A stretch of DNA of 64,000 nt from Aggregatimonas sangjinii (GTDB taxonomy: Bacteria > Bacteroidota > Bacteroidia > Flavobacteriales > Flavobacteriaceae). The translations under genes and the position numbers were made by a program. Below the pieces are notes generated by a model. It saw nothing but the letters and a program-made list of their open reading frames with translations. It made no database searches and had not been told where the DNA came from. Within the stretch, counting starts at the first letter, position 1; the number at the start of each line of letters is the position of its first letter. Shown one piece after another: positions 10,841 through 19,045 of this stretch. The DNA lies in the NCBI RefSeq assembly GCF_005943945.1, contig NZ_CP040710.1:4323501-4387500 (forward strand). Direction: 5' to 3'.

Positions 10841-11038
10841 TTAACCCAACCCACAAAGCCCAAAGGCAATTAACAAACAACTTCCTCCTATAATTAGACA
10901 CACCTTAGCTGCCTTTTTACTTTTGGCTATCAATAGGATAAGGCCAAGGAGGAGAAAGCCGATGGCTGGTGCGAACATGACAAAGCCAAAAAAGGCCATA
11001 TCGCTGATATAAATTTCCAATGGAAAAGGTCTAATCAT
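10841..11038 (-). CDS. small two-helix membrane protein (paralogue 1)
   Basis: 65 residues with two hydrophobic helices (about 15-38 and 44-63) split by a short basic linker KSKKAAK. It resembles the next gene upstream in length, topology and the pattern G-P-A-x-x-F-L-L...KKAK...GICG, so the pair probably arose by duplication. It is the last gene of the operon with the Lgt-like and radical SAM genes, 9 bp after its paralogue. I do not recognise a named family. The context suggests a membrane accessory to lipid modification. Confidence 0.65.
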   Translation of the reverse strand: MIRPFPLEIYISDMAFFGFVMFAPAIGFLLLGLILLIAKSKKAAKVCLIIGGSCLLIAFGLCGLG

Positions 11039-11047
11039 GAGTTGCGA

Positions 11048-11233
11048 CTATTTCGTGTCCAGTGTAAAATTAGCGAGCATAATACCGCAAATACCAAGAC
11101 TGATCAACAGGTATACCCCGGTCAGTATAAAGAAAATCTTCGCTTTTTTCACGTCATTTTTAATCAGCATGATAAAGGCGATGACTAAAAAAAGTAGCGC
11201 CGGGCCGAACATCAACAACAGAATTCCTATCAT
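11048..11233 (-). CDS. small two-helix membrane protein (paralogue 2)
   Basis: 61 residues, two hydrophobic helices separated by KNDVKKAK. The start codon overlaps the radical SAM stop by 4 bp (ATGA, 11230-11233), which is classic translational coupling and is the main reason to believe in this short gene. It resembles the downstream 65-residue protein. No known family is recognised. A role at the inner membrane beside the radical SAM enzyme is inference from the operon. Confidence 0.7.
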   Translation of the reverse strand: MIGILLLMFGPALLFLVIAFIMLIKNDVKKAKIFFILTGVYLLISLGICGIMLANFTLDTK

Positions 11234-12624
11234 AATACTTCTTCTTGCAATTCTTTCAAACGCTCGATTTTGTCATCCCTATAAAACAGGTTCATGGTCT
11301 CGAACGGAATAATTTTATAGTCTTTGTTCACGATGTGTACACACGATTTTTTGATGGCCCGCACGTCAAAATTATGGGCATCTATAAATTGCATGATGAT
11401 GATACGAAAGAGATTGTCGTACCCAAGCTCGGGGGCATCGATTTCGGGTAGACAGCACATGATGGATTTTAGGTTTTCCGACGCGCTTTCCACGGAATTG
11501 CCCGTGCTGAACAACTCGATCATCTTGCCGTGCAAATGCTCATCCTGCTCGTAGATAATGGTATTCTTACCTTCGTTCAACAGGTCGTCCGGATTGATGT
11601 ATCGCGTTAACGGACTCACCTCATCCCCCAATTTGAGGGCATAGGCCATGACGAGGGCATCGGGATTGCAGGGTACCGGAATCAAATCATCGGGATCAAA
11701 AATGGGGGACTGCTCCAATATTTTCCGTCGTACTTCGGTTAAGGTGATTCTATTTTCATCGACTTCAAAATTCTCCAAGCGGCCTGCAATCTGCGTGGGT
11801 TGGAACGTGACGCCCCGAATGCATTTTTGTTTGAGGGCGAAGTCGATGGTAGTGCCCATTTCATGATCATTGAGCCCTTTTTGCAAGGTGACGACCAGTG
11901 TGGTGGATAGATTGAGTTTGTTTAGGTTTTCAATGGCTTTTAGGCGCGTATTGGCCAAATCGGCACCGCGAAGGGTCTGTAACACCTTATTATCCAACGA
12001 ATCAAATTGCAAATACACCTCGAAATCGGGGGCGTAGGTAGCCAGTTTTTCCGCGAAAGTGAAATCCTGGGCGATTTTTATCCCGTTGGTATTGACCATC
12101 AAGTGCCGAATAGGCAAGGACTTGGCATAGTCCATAATCTCAAAAAATTGTGGGTGTATGGTAGGCTCGCCCCCGCTGAGCTGCACCACGTCGGGCTCGC
12201 CTTCATTTTTAACGATAACATCCAACATCCTTTTGATTTCATCAAGGGTTCGGTGCCTACCGTAGGTGGGTGAAGAGCCTGCATAGCAAGTCGGGCAGGT
12301 CAGGTTGCAGCGGTCCGTGACCTCGACTACGGTCAAACAGGAATGCTGTTCATGGTCTGGGCATAATCCGCAGTCGTAGGGGCATCCGTAATGTGTTTTG
12401 GTGTTGAAGGTTTTCGGATATTCCGAAGCTTTGTTGTAATTGCGTATGTTCTTGTAGTATGCGATATCGTCTGCAATGAGCACTTTGCTTCGGCCGTGTT
12501 CCTTACAGTTTTTCATCATGTACACCTTCTCGTTTTCAAAAATGATTTTCGCGTCGACCCGTCGTAAACATTCCGGGCAAAGACTTAGGGTAAAATCATA
12601 ATAGGTGTAATTTTTTTCCGGCAT
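11230..12624 (-). CDS. radical SAM protein, MJ0619/tetraether-synthase-like
   Basis: 464 residues. The radical SAM motif is C106-NLT-C110-PT-C113, followed by GGEP at 151-154. In front of it is an unusual metal-rich N-terminus: C16-PE-C19, C40-KEHG with His43 (a rubredoxin- or zinc-like site), then C81, C85, C88 and C96, enough for an additional iron-sulfur cluster. Several further Cys lie in the C-terminal third (VPCNPD, MCCLPE, KKSCVH). This layout recalls the COG1964 group that includes archaeal MJ0619 and the tetraether lipid synthase Tes, which join or methylate unactivated carbons. Its start overlaps the Lgt-like gene by 29 bp and its stop overlaps the small membrane gene. A lipid or lipoprotein acyl substrate is inferred, not shown. 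Confidence 0.88.
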   Translation of the reverse strand: MPEKNYTYYDFTLSLCPECLRRVDAKIIFENEKVYMMKNCKEHGRSKVLIADDIAYYKNIRNYNKASEYPKTFNTKTHYGCPYDCGLCPDHEQHSCLTVVEVTDRCNLTCPTCYAGSSPTYGRHRTLDEIKRMLDVIVKNEGEPDVVQLSGGEPTIHPQFFEIMDYAKSLPIRHLMVNTNGIKIAQDFTFAEKLATYAPDFEVYLQFDSLDNKVLQTLRGADLANTRLKAIENLNKLNLSTTLVVTLQKGLNDHEMGTTIDFALKQKCIRGVTFQPTQIAGRLENFEVDENRITLTEVRRKILEQSPIFDPDDLIPVPCNPDALVMAYALKLGDEVSPLTRYINPDDLLNEGKNTIIYEQDEHLHGKMIELFSTGNSVESASENLKSIMCCLPEIDAPELGYDNLFRIIIMQFIDAHNFDVRAIKKSCVHIVNKDYKIIPFETMNLFYRDDKIERLKELQEEVL

Positions 12625-13378
12625 ACAGGATGGCTTGTAGAATGAATTTTCGATAGTACAGCAAACAAATTAGGCATAAATATTGGATGCTGCTCAGACC
12701 GAGGATGAAAAAGCTGTTCGGTTTAAGGAACTCCAAAAGGAAGCGAAGTGAAAAATAGGTGACCATAAAGAGTTTGAACAAGGCCCCATCTGCACAGCCG
12801 TCTTTACGGAAGTACAAATTTTTTATGCAGACGAATAAAAAAAGGAGAAAGGCGATTTCGTACAAAGCGACCGGATGTCGGGAAAGTCCGTTGCCCAAAT
12901 CCATCCCCAGAAAAAAATCGGTTTCCTTTCCGTAGGTGAACTCCTTTACACCTGCCAAAAAACAACCCATGCGCCCGATGATGATGCCGACGATGATCGG
13001 TAGGGTAAACAAATCGCCAGACGAACGTTGTTCCCCGATTATTTTCTTGGCCAGTTCTACACCCAGCAAGCCGCCAAAGAGTCCGCCCATGATGGTCTTG
13101 TTGTTCAGGAGGGCAATCCATCCTTGCTCGTAGTGCAAAGGCGGGTTTTCTAAAAATGCTATGAAGCGCGAAAAGAATAGCGCACCGAAAATGGCACCGA
13201 TGATGATGGAAAGTCGATTGTTCGCTGAAATGGCATCGCTACTTCGCTTCCGAAGCAGAACGTAATACCGAAAAGCCACAAAAAAGGCCATATACTCCAA
13301 TATCAGGTGCACATTCCATTTTATACCGAACAGTATAGGTTCATAGGGTATGGAAAAGGATAGCAGGATTTGGGTCAT
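12596..13378 (-). CDS. prolipoprotein diacylglyceryl transferase-like membrane protein (Lgt paralogue)
   Basis: 260 residues, about seven membrane segments. Lgt landmarks can be aligned by eye: the GGLFGGLLG loop (98-106), GRMGCF (135-140), SRHPVALYE (167-174) and LRFLLEF (211-217). The two essential arginines of E. coli Lgt (143 and 239) appear kept as Arg136 and Arg212, but the position of catalytic His103 is Phe101 and the GN of the signature GRxGNF is GC. The protein is therefore probably not the housekeeping Lgt. It may transfer or bind another glycerolipid. It is the first gene of a four-gene operon with the radical SAM protein, which overlaps its end. A true lgt should exist elsewhere in the genome. 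Confidence 0.85.
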   Translation of the reverse strand: MTQILLSFSIPYEPILFGIKWNVHLILEYMAFFVAFRYYVLLRKRSSDAISANNRLSIIIGAIFGALFFSRFIAFLENPPLHYEQGWIALLNNKTIMGGLFGGLLGVELAKKIIGEQRSSGDLFTLPIIVGIIIGRMGCFLAGVKEFTYGKETDFFLGMDLGNGLSRHPVALYEIAFLLFLFVCIKNLYFRKDGCADGALFKLFMVTYFSLRFLLEFLKPNSFFILGLSSIQYLCLICLLYYRKFILQAILYAGKKLHLL

Positions 13379-13419
13379 TTGGTTGTGGTCAGAAATATAA
13401 AAAGTTTGAATCGTGACGT

Positions 13420-13570
13420 CATTGCGAGGAGCCGCAACAATAGGTAAATAATAGTAAAATCTTTATGGCGATGAAGCAATCTGTTTAAACTTAAGCATGA
13501 GGGCCACGGATTGCAATGTCGCCTCAACTATGTCACGTGCATCCGACCTTGCCTTTGGCTCCTCACAATG
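13420..13570. repeat. REP-like palindromic element, copy 1
   Basis: Outer arms CATTGCGAGGAGCC (13420-13433) and GGCTCCTCACAATG (13557-13570) are inverted with one mismatch, and an inner GAAGCAATCTG is present. The same arms recur at 16.0-16.3 kb. It sits between two genes and ends 6 bp before the propeller gene's stop codon. Confidence 0.7.
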
Positions 13571-13576
13571 TCTACC

Positions 13577-14713
13577 TTATTCCGCCTTTTGGGAGGGGCC
13601 AGGGGAGGCCTCTTGCCACTCGGCGATAAACAAATTCGTATCGCGGGTGCCACCGTTGTTCCGGTTGCTGGAAAAGGCCAAATATTGGCCATCATTCGAA
13701 AATACGGGAAAGGCATCAAAGGTCTCGCCATGGGTTACACGCTCCAGATTCTTACCATCGGTATCGATAAAATAAAGATTGAAAGGGAAGCCCTTTTCGG
13801 CCTCAAAATTACTGGAAAACAGGATTTTTTTTCCCGAAGGATGAAAAAACGGACTCCAATTTGCGTTGCCCAGAAAGGTTAGCTGTCTGAGGTCGGTACC
13901 ATCCGCATTGCAGATAAAGAGCTCCATTTCGGTAGGTTCAACCAGTCCCTCTGCCAACAGATCCTTATATTTTTTAATGGCTTCCGGGGTTTTGGGGCGA
14001 GAGGCCCTAAAAATAAGTTGGGTGCCATCGGGCGAGAAAAAGGCCCCACCATCGTAGCCCAGCTCATTGGTCACTTGCTGTACATCGGTTCCATCGATAT
14101 TCATGGTGTACAGTTCCAGATCCCCACTTCTCGTAGAGGTAAAAACGATTTTATCGCCCTTCGGTGAAACGGTGGCCTCGGCATCATACCCGGGCTCGTT
14201 GGTCAATTGGGCCGTAATATTCCCTTCCAAATCGGACACGAAAATATCGAACGAATCGTAGACGGGCCAGACGTAATTTCCATTTTTACGCAAGGGTACC
14301 TCGGGACATTCCTTATCGACCAAATGGGTGGAGCCATATACGTAACTCTTGTTGTCCGGTAGAAAATAGGCACAGGTCGTACGGCCGAAACCAGTGCTTA
14401 CCATCGGCGGCTTTTTATCCTTAAAACTCTCCTCGATGTTCATCAAGAACATTTGATCACAATTCATGCCCCAGGCCGCGTTGTTCGATTGAAAAATCAT
14501 TTGCTTATCGTCCCAGCTCCAATAGGCCTCGGCATTGTCGCCCCCGAAGGTAATCTGACGAATGGACTTGAAATATTTTTCCTCGGGGTAGATGAGGGTA
14601 TCGTTGCCGGCCATTAAGGAGGTTTCTTGTTCCGGCTGTGGAGCTGTTTTTTTAGGGTCGGACTTGCAGCTCCAGAACCCTATAATTGCAAGCAAGAGCA
14701 GGTATTTTCTCAT
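13577..14713 (-). CDS. TolB-like PD40 beta-propeller lipoprotein
   Basis: 378 residues with a lipoprotein signal (Cys16 in FWSCKSD). Residues about 45-365 hold repeated PD40/WD40-like blades of the type 'SPDGTQLIFRASR', 'SPKGDKIVFTSTRSGD', 'HPSGKKILFSSN' and 'SNDGQYLAFSSNR', each with an alternating 'LYTMNIDGTD' strand. Such proteins bind partners in the periplasm or at the membrane and have no catalytic site. The gene diverges from the M28 peptidase with only 32 bp between start codons, so the two may be co-regulated. The C-terminal tail is short and Pro/Ser-rich. Confidence 0.85.
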   Translation of the reverse strand: MRKYLLLLAIIGFWSCKSDPKKTAPQPEQETSLMAGNDTLIYPEEKYFKSIRQITFGGDNAEAYWSWDDKQMIFQSNNAAWGMNCDQMFLMNIEESFKDKKPPMVSTGFGRTTCAYFLPDNKSYVYGSTHLVDKECPEVPLRKNGNYVWPVYDSFDIFVSDLEGNITAQLTNEPGYDAEATVSPKGDKIVFTSTRSGDLELYTMNIDGTDVQQVTNELGYDGGAFFSPDGTQLIFRASRPKTPEAIKKYKDLLAEGLVEPTEMELFICNADGTDLRQLTFLGNANWSPFFHPSGKKILFSSNFEAEKGFPFNLYFIDTDGKNLERVTHGETFDAFPVFSNDGQYLAFSSNRNNGGTRDTNLFIAEWQEASPGPSQKAE

Positions 14714-14721
14714 GGGATGCT

Positions 14722-14729
14722 TAATTTTG
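14722..14729 (+). promoter_or_regulatory. candidate -7 promoter element (TAATTTTG)
   Basis: An exact TAnnTTTG match 16 bp before the M28 peptidase start, in the very short divergent spacer. No clear -33 TTTG is seen. Confidence 0.4.
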
Positions 14730-14745
14730 CATAAAAATAAAGGCT

Positions 14746-15972
14746 ATGGTGCGTATTCTAATGTTTCTGTCGTTAATTTTTCTGGGACTCTATTCCTGCA
14801 AAACGGAAAAAACCGAAAAAATTTCGTTGCAAGAAGACATTGCTATCTTAGCGAGCGATAGTTTGCAAGGGCGTGAAACGGGAACATCGGAAGAACTGCT
14901 TGCGGCGGATTACCTGCAAAAGCGTATGCAGGGTATCGGTCTGCTGCCCAAGGGAAATGCCGGCACCTATTTTCAGACCTTTACTTTCAAACCCAAAAAC
15001 GACCCACATAGCGAGGTGCAATTCGGAACCGGCGATAGCACGATTACCGGAACGAACGTTATCGGTTACCTCGACAACGAAGCGGACAAGACGGTTATCA
15101 TCGGAGCCCACTACGACCATTTGGGCATGGGGGGCGAAGGCTCTTTGTACGCCGATGGGGAAGCGGTTCACAACGGCGCGGACGATAACGCCAGTGGGGT
15201 TGGGGTGATGCTGCAACTGGCCGAAAAACTCAAAGATTCCCTTACCGGAAGCAATTATCTATTCATCGCGTTTTCGGGCGAAGAAATGGGCTTATTGGGG
15301 AGCAATTACTTTTCAAAAAATCCGACCATTGACTTAAAAATGGCAAATTTCATGATCAATATGGATATGGTAGGGCGACTGCGGAATAATAAAACACTGT
15401 CCATCAGCGGCACAGGTACGACGCCCGTCTGGAAACAGGTCCTGAACGCGACCAACCCCGGCTTTCAACTGGTGTTGAGCGAATCGGGCATGGGGCCGAG
15501 CGACCATACCTCGTTCTATCTGCAGAATATTCCGGCCCTGCACTTTTTTACGGGACAGCATGAAGATTACCATAAGCCTTCCGACGATGCCGATAAATTG
15601 AATTATGAGGGCATGCAAATGATCGGCAATTACATCCTAAGCATTATCGCCGAGCTGGACGATGCTAAAAAACTGGCGTTCCGCACGACCAAGAACGAAA
15701 GTGAGGATGTGCCGCGCTTTAAAGTGGCCTTGGGCGTAATGCCCGATTACCTTTTTGATGGAAAGGGCATGCGTATCGATGGCATTACCGAAGGCCGTCC
15801 TGCTGCCGCTGCCGGCCTCCAAAAAGGGGATGTAGTCGTGCAATTGGGCGATAGTACGGTCGTTGATATGATGAGCTATATGCGGGCGCTCTCCAGTTTT
15901 GAGGAGGGCAATTCCACAAAGGTCGTGGTAGACAGAAAGGGTGAAAAGATCGAAGCTGACATCACTTTCTAG
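14746..15972 (+). CDS. M28 family zinc aminopeptidase with C-terminal PDZ domain, lipoprotein
   Basis: 408 residues, lipoprotein signal with Cys18 (LYSCKTE). The M28 catalytic domain spans about 30-310 with all zinc ligands and catalytic residues in order: His in GAHYDHLG, Asp in NGADDNASG, the Glu pair in FSGEEMGLLG, Asp in NMDMVGR and His in QHEDYHKPSDD. Residues about 325-405 form a PDZ domain (ITEGRPAAAAGLQKGDVVVQLGD), which binds peptide C-termini. M28/PDZ fusions are common in Flavobacteriia and act outside the inner membrane on peptides. It is divergent from the propeller lipoprotein. Confidence 0.93.
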   Translation: MVRILMFLSLIFLGLYSCKTEKTEKISLQEDIAILASDSLQGRETGTSEELLAADYLQKRMQGIGLLPKGNAGTYFQTFTFKPKNDPHSEVQFGTGDSTITGTNVIGYLDNEADKTVIIGAHYDHLGMGGEGSLYADGEAVHNGADDNASGVGVMLQLAEKLKDSLTGSNYLFIAFSGEEMGLLGSNYFSKNPTIDLKMANFMINMDMVGRLRNNKTLSISGTGTTPVWKQVLNATNPGFQLVLSESGMGPSDHTSFYLQNIPALHFFTGQHEDYHKPSDDADKLNYEGMQMIGNYILSIIAELDDAKKLAFRTTKNESEDVPRFKVALGVMPDYLFDGKGMRIDGITEGRPAAAAGLQKGDVVVQLGDSTVVDMMSYMRALSSFEEGNSTKVVVDRKGEKIEADITF

Positions 15973-16027
15973 TAGCACGCATTTGCAAGGAGCGTCGAAT
16001 TTATCCGATATCAGTAATTTCACCCCA

Positions 16028-16255
16028 TGTCACATTGAGCGCAGTCGAAATGCCTAGGAACACGCCATTTCGAGGAGCGTCAACTTTCTTTGATGCGAGC
16101 AGCGAGATGAGCGCGATGCGGCAATCTGTCAAGCCCCTGCACTAGCTTGAACAGATTGCTTCGCCGCCAGGACCAAGTTACACACGTTCAGTTTTTTCAA
16201 GGCTCCTCGCAATGACGTTTTGTTTCACATTCTTTGCGGGCTCCTCGCAATGACA
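16028..16255. repeat. REP-like palindromic cluster, copy 2
   Basis: In the 345-bp gap between the M28 gene and dusB. It holds CATTTCGAGGAGC (16066-16078), an inner hairpin GCAATCTGT (16121-16129) / ACAGATTGC (16151-16159), and two right arms GGCTCCTCGCAATGAC (from 16201 and again from 16239). A partial element of a second type, TGTCACATTGAGCGCAGTCG, begins at 16028. No coding frame is convincing here. Confidence 0.7.
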
Positions 16256-16284
16256 ACTGATATGAACCTTCCCTGATTTTTCCT

Positions 16285-16292
16285 TAAATTTG
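16285..16292 (+). promoter_or_regulatory. candidate -7 promoter element (TAAATTTG)
   Basis: Exact TAnnTTTG match 25 bp before the dusB start codon. No convincing -33 partner. Confidence 0.4.
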
Positions 16293-16317
16293 CCCTCCGA
16301 AAAGAAAAAGAATCGCG

Positions 16318-17310
16318 ATGCCCAAAATAGGTGACATACAACTACCCGATTTTCCGCTGCTCTTGGCGCCTATGGAAGATGTAAGCGACCCGCCCTTCCG
16401 TGCGCTATGCAAAGAGCAGGGCGCCGATGTGGTGTATACGGAATTTATCTCCTCCGAGGGCTTGATTCGGGATGCGGCGAAAAGTGTAATGAAATTGGAT
16501 ATCTATGAAAAGGAGCGTCCGGTCGGTATTCAGATTTTTGGGGCGAATTTGGATTCGATGCTGCGTTCTGTCGAGATCGTAGAGCAATCGGGTCCCGATA
16601 TCATCGACATCAATTTCGGTTGCCCGGTAAAAAAGGTGGTGAGCAAGGGAGCCGGTGCCGGTATCTTAAAGGATATCGATTTGATGGTATCGTTGACCGA
16701 GGCTATGGTGAAGCATACCAAACTCCCGGTAACCGTAAAAACCCGTTTGGGCTGGGACGACGATTCGATTCGTATCGTGGAGGTTGCGGAACGTTTACAG
16801 GATGTAGGATGCAAATCGATTGCCATTCACGGGCGAACACGCGCCCAGATGTATAAAGGTGAAGCCAACTGGAAGCCCATTGCCGAAGTAAAGAACAATC
16901 AGCGAATGCACATTCCCGTTTTCGGTAATGGCGATGTAAACAGTCCGGAAGCCGCCATGAAAATGCGGGACGAATACGGTTTGGATGGGGCGATGATAGG
17001 ACGCGCCAGCATCGGATATCCTTGGTTTTTTAAGGAGGTAAAGCACTTTTTCGAGACGGGCAGCCATGCCACCCCTCCGACCATGGAAGAACGGGTAAGC
17101 GCTGCCAGACGCCACCTGCAAATGGCCATTGCTTGGAAAGGGGAAACCCTAGGGGTTTTTGAAACGCGCAGACACTATACCAACTATTTTAAGGGCATTC
17201 CCGATTTCAAGCCCTACCGTATGAAGATGGTTACCAGTGATGCCTCGGTTGATGTTTTTGCTGCCTTTGATGAGGTTCTTGAGAAATTCTCGCATCACCA
17301 GTTCGTATAA
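16318..17310 (+). CDS. dusB: tRNA-dihydrouridine synthase (DusB type)
   Basis: 330 residues forming an FMN-binding TIM barrel. The N-terminal LLLAPMEDVSDPPFR, the catalytic Cys102 in NFGCPVKKV, the FMN-phosphate loops IHGRTRAQMYKGEANW and VFGNGDVNSPE, and GAMIGRASIGYPW are all present. The enzyme reduces specific uridines in the tRNA D-loop with NADPH. The C-terminal helical domain (about 250-330) is complete. Convergent with the permease gene, 9 bp apart. Confidence 0.97.
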   Translation: MPKIGDIQLPDFPLLLAPMEDVSDPPFRALCKEQGADVVYTEFISSEGLIRDAAKSVMKLDIYEKERPVGIQIFGANLDSMLRSVEIVEQSGPDIIDINFGCPVKKVVSKGAGAGILKDIDLMVSLTEAMVKHTKLPVTVKTRLGWDDDSIRIVEVAERLQDVGCKSIAIHGRTRAQMYKGEANWKPIAEVKNNQRMHIPVFGNGDVNSPEAAMKMRDEYGLDGAMIGRASIGYPWFFKEVKHFFETGSHATPPTMEERVSAARRHLQMAIAWKGETLGVFETRRHYTNYFKGIPDFKPYRMKMVTSDASVDVFAAFDEVLEKFSHHQFV

Positions 17311-17319
17311 GAACAGCGG

Positions 17320-18516
17320 TTAGGCCAATAACTTCTGATTGACCCTGCTACTCGCGATTTTTGCGGCTAGTAATCCCAGTACGACAATGGTAGCCAGTAC
17401 AATGACTACATTTTGCAATTGGTATTCTACCGGATAGGCCAAACTCGGCGTGATTTTAAGCCACCCGAATGCCAGTTGGGAAGCGATGAGAAGGGAACCG
17501 AGCACTACGCCGATGAGTCCACCTAGACTAGTGACCAAAACACCCTGCACAAAATAAATTCGTCTCAAGGCCTTGATGGTGGTGCCGAGGTTGTACAAGG
17601 TTTTCGAATTTTGTTGTTTGTCCAAGATCATCATGGTAATGGCCCCGACCACGTTGAAAAGGGCAATGATCAAGACCAAGGTAAAAATCAAATAGGTCGC
17701 TACATTTTCGGTATTGAGCATACGATGCAGGGTACCGTTCTGTTCCTGACGGTTTTTCAGAACGATTTTATCCCCGAATATTTTTTGAATCCCGTCCCTT
17801 ATCAACTTGGGGTCCTTGGTGGCATCGAGCTTAAAATTGATGCCTGAAATTTGAGAACTGTCTTTTTCCAACAGCGCTTGGGCCAAGGATAATTGCGTAA
17901 ATACATATTTCTTGTCCAGGGCTTCCTCTACGCCGTAAAAGCCACTAATGACCAAGGGTATGTCGTTGTACGGTTTTGCTTCTTGGGAAATGGAACCTTT
18001 ACCCGGTTTGGGGGCTAGAATCTGCATCGGACGACGAAATTCGTTCGTGGTAACCCCCAGTATTCTCGAAATTCCGATACCCGCAACGCCCTGCAGCTCG
18101 TTGATCGACCAGTTGCCGAAGATCATGGTACTATCTACCCCGGTAACGGAGTTGTAATTGGCATCCACCCCTTTGATATAGGCGATATGGCTTTTCTCCC
18201 GATGGGAGAGGATTACTTTTTCCTCGATTTCCTTGGCATAGGTGGCTACTCCATTTACTGCCCTCAAGTCATTTTCCTGTGCTGCGGAAATCGAAAAAAA
18301 CTTGCCCGTAGCCGGTAAGGCTTTTAAATCGGGATCGAAGGTACTCGTAAACGAGAGGCTAAAGGTCTTGAGCCCGGCAAATCCGGAAAGCACCACGAAT
18401 AAGGCTGCAGAACCGATAACAATAACTAGAAAAGTGATGAAATTGATAACATTCACCGCATTCTGGCTGCTTTTAGACCTCAGGTAGCGCTTGGCGATGT
18501 AGAGCGAAAAGTTCAA
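17320..18516 (-). CDS. LolC/LolE-like ABC transporter permease
   Basis: An inner-membrane FtsX/LolCE-type permease of about 398 residues. There is one N-terminal membrane helix (FITFLVIVIGSAALFVVLSG), a large periplasmic domain of about 200 residues, and three C-terminal helices starting at YLIFTLVLIIALFNVVGAITM. A longer frame opens with ATG at 18564 inside rbfA, but the first 16 residues look unlike protein and the family usually begins MNFSLYIAKRYL. The TTG at 18516, 7 bp after the rbfA stop, gives exactly that, so it is preferred. The family moves lipoproteins or exports substrates with a separate ATPase. No ATPase gene is adjacent. Confidence 0.85.
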   Translation of the reverse strand: MNFSLYIAKRYLRSKSSQNAVNVINFITFLVIVIGSAALFVVLSGFAGLKTFSLSFTSTFDPDLKALPATGKFFSISAAQENDLRAVNGVATYAKEIEEKVILSHREKSHIAYIKGVDANYNSVTGVDSTMIFGNWSINELQGVAGIGISRILGVTTNEFRRPMQILAPKPGKGSISQEAKPYNDIPLVISGFYGVEEALDKKYVFTQLSLAQALLEKDSSQISGINFKLDATKDPKLIRDGIQKIFGDKIVLKNRQEQNGTLHRMLNTENVATYLIFTLVLIIALFNVVGAITMMILDKQQNSKTLYNLGTTIKALRRIYFVQGVLVTSLGGLIGVVLGSLLIASQLAFGWLKITPSLAYPVEYQLQNVVIVLATIVVLGLLAAKIASSRVNQKLLA

Positions 18517-18523
18517 ACAGCGG

Positions 18524-18916
18524 TTATGATTTTTTTCGTTTGGGAAGTAAGTCCCTGTTTTCAATGGGGTTTTCTTCCCCTTTCAGGGATTTTTCGATAT
18601 TCTCGATATAGTCGAGGGAATCATCAAGAAAAAACAGCAATTCGGGAACACGTCGTAACTGGTGTCGGGTACGTTGGGCAAGCTCGTGTTTGATCAGGGG
18701 TTGGTTCGATTTGATGCCCTCCATAAGCGCAGCGGCCTCGTTGTTCGGGAAAATGCTCACATATACTTTTGCGATGGAAAGGTCGGTGGTAACCGTGACC
18801 TTCGATACCGAAATGATGGTACCTCTGATACCACCATCAATGGCGGCCCTTTGCAGGATATCGACGATATCTTTTTGAATGACTCCCGAAATCCGCTTCT
18901 GTCGTTGTGTTTCCAT
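18524..18916 (-). CDS. rbfA: 30S ribosome-binding factor A
   Basis: 130 residues with the KH-like fold signatures of RbfA: RQKRISGVIQKDIVDIL at the start, VTVTTDLSIAKVYVSIFP in the middle and RRVPELLFFLDDSLDYIENIE near the end. A frame extends to 18931, but the ATG at 18916 (METQRQKR) is the normal family start. It assists 16S rRNA maturation of the small subunit. It heads a two-gene unit with the LolE-like permease, an arrangement often seen in Flavobacteriaceae. Confidence 0.96.
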   Translation of the reverse strand: METQRQKRISGVIQKDIVDILQRAAIDGGIRGTIISVSKVTVTTDLSIAKVYVSIFPNNEAAALMEGIKSNQPLIKHELAQRTRHQLRRVPELLFFLDDSLDYIENIEKSLKGEENPIENRDLLPKRKKS

Positions 18917-19045
18917 ACGGCAAAAATACACATTGTATTGCGTATTTTAGTAGATTCAGAATAGCATCTCGCATTTGCTCAAAGTTAGGTTAGTCAAGGT
19001 GGGACGCTAAACTCTTGAAATTCCTTCAGTATAAATATTTTCAGT

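Noticed and set aside
13497-13882. Plus-strand open frames at the end of the propeller gene
   Set aside because: They run antisense to clear PD40 repeats and start inside a REP element.
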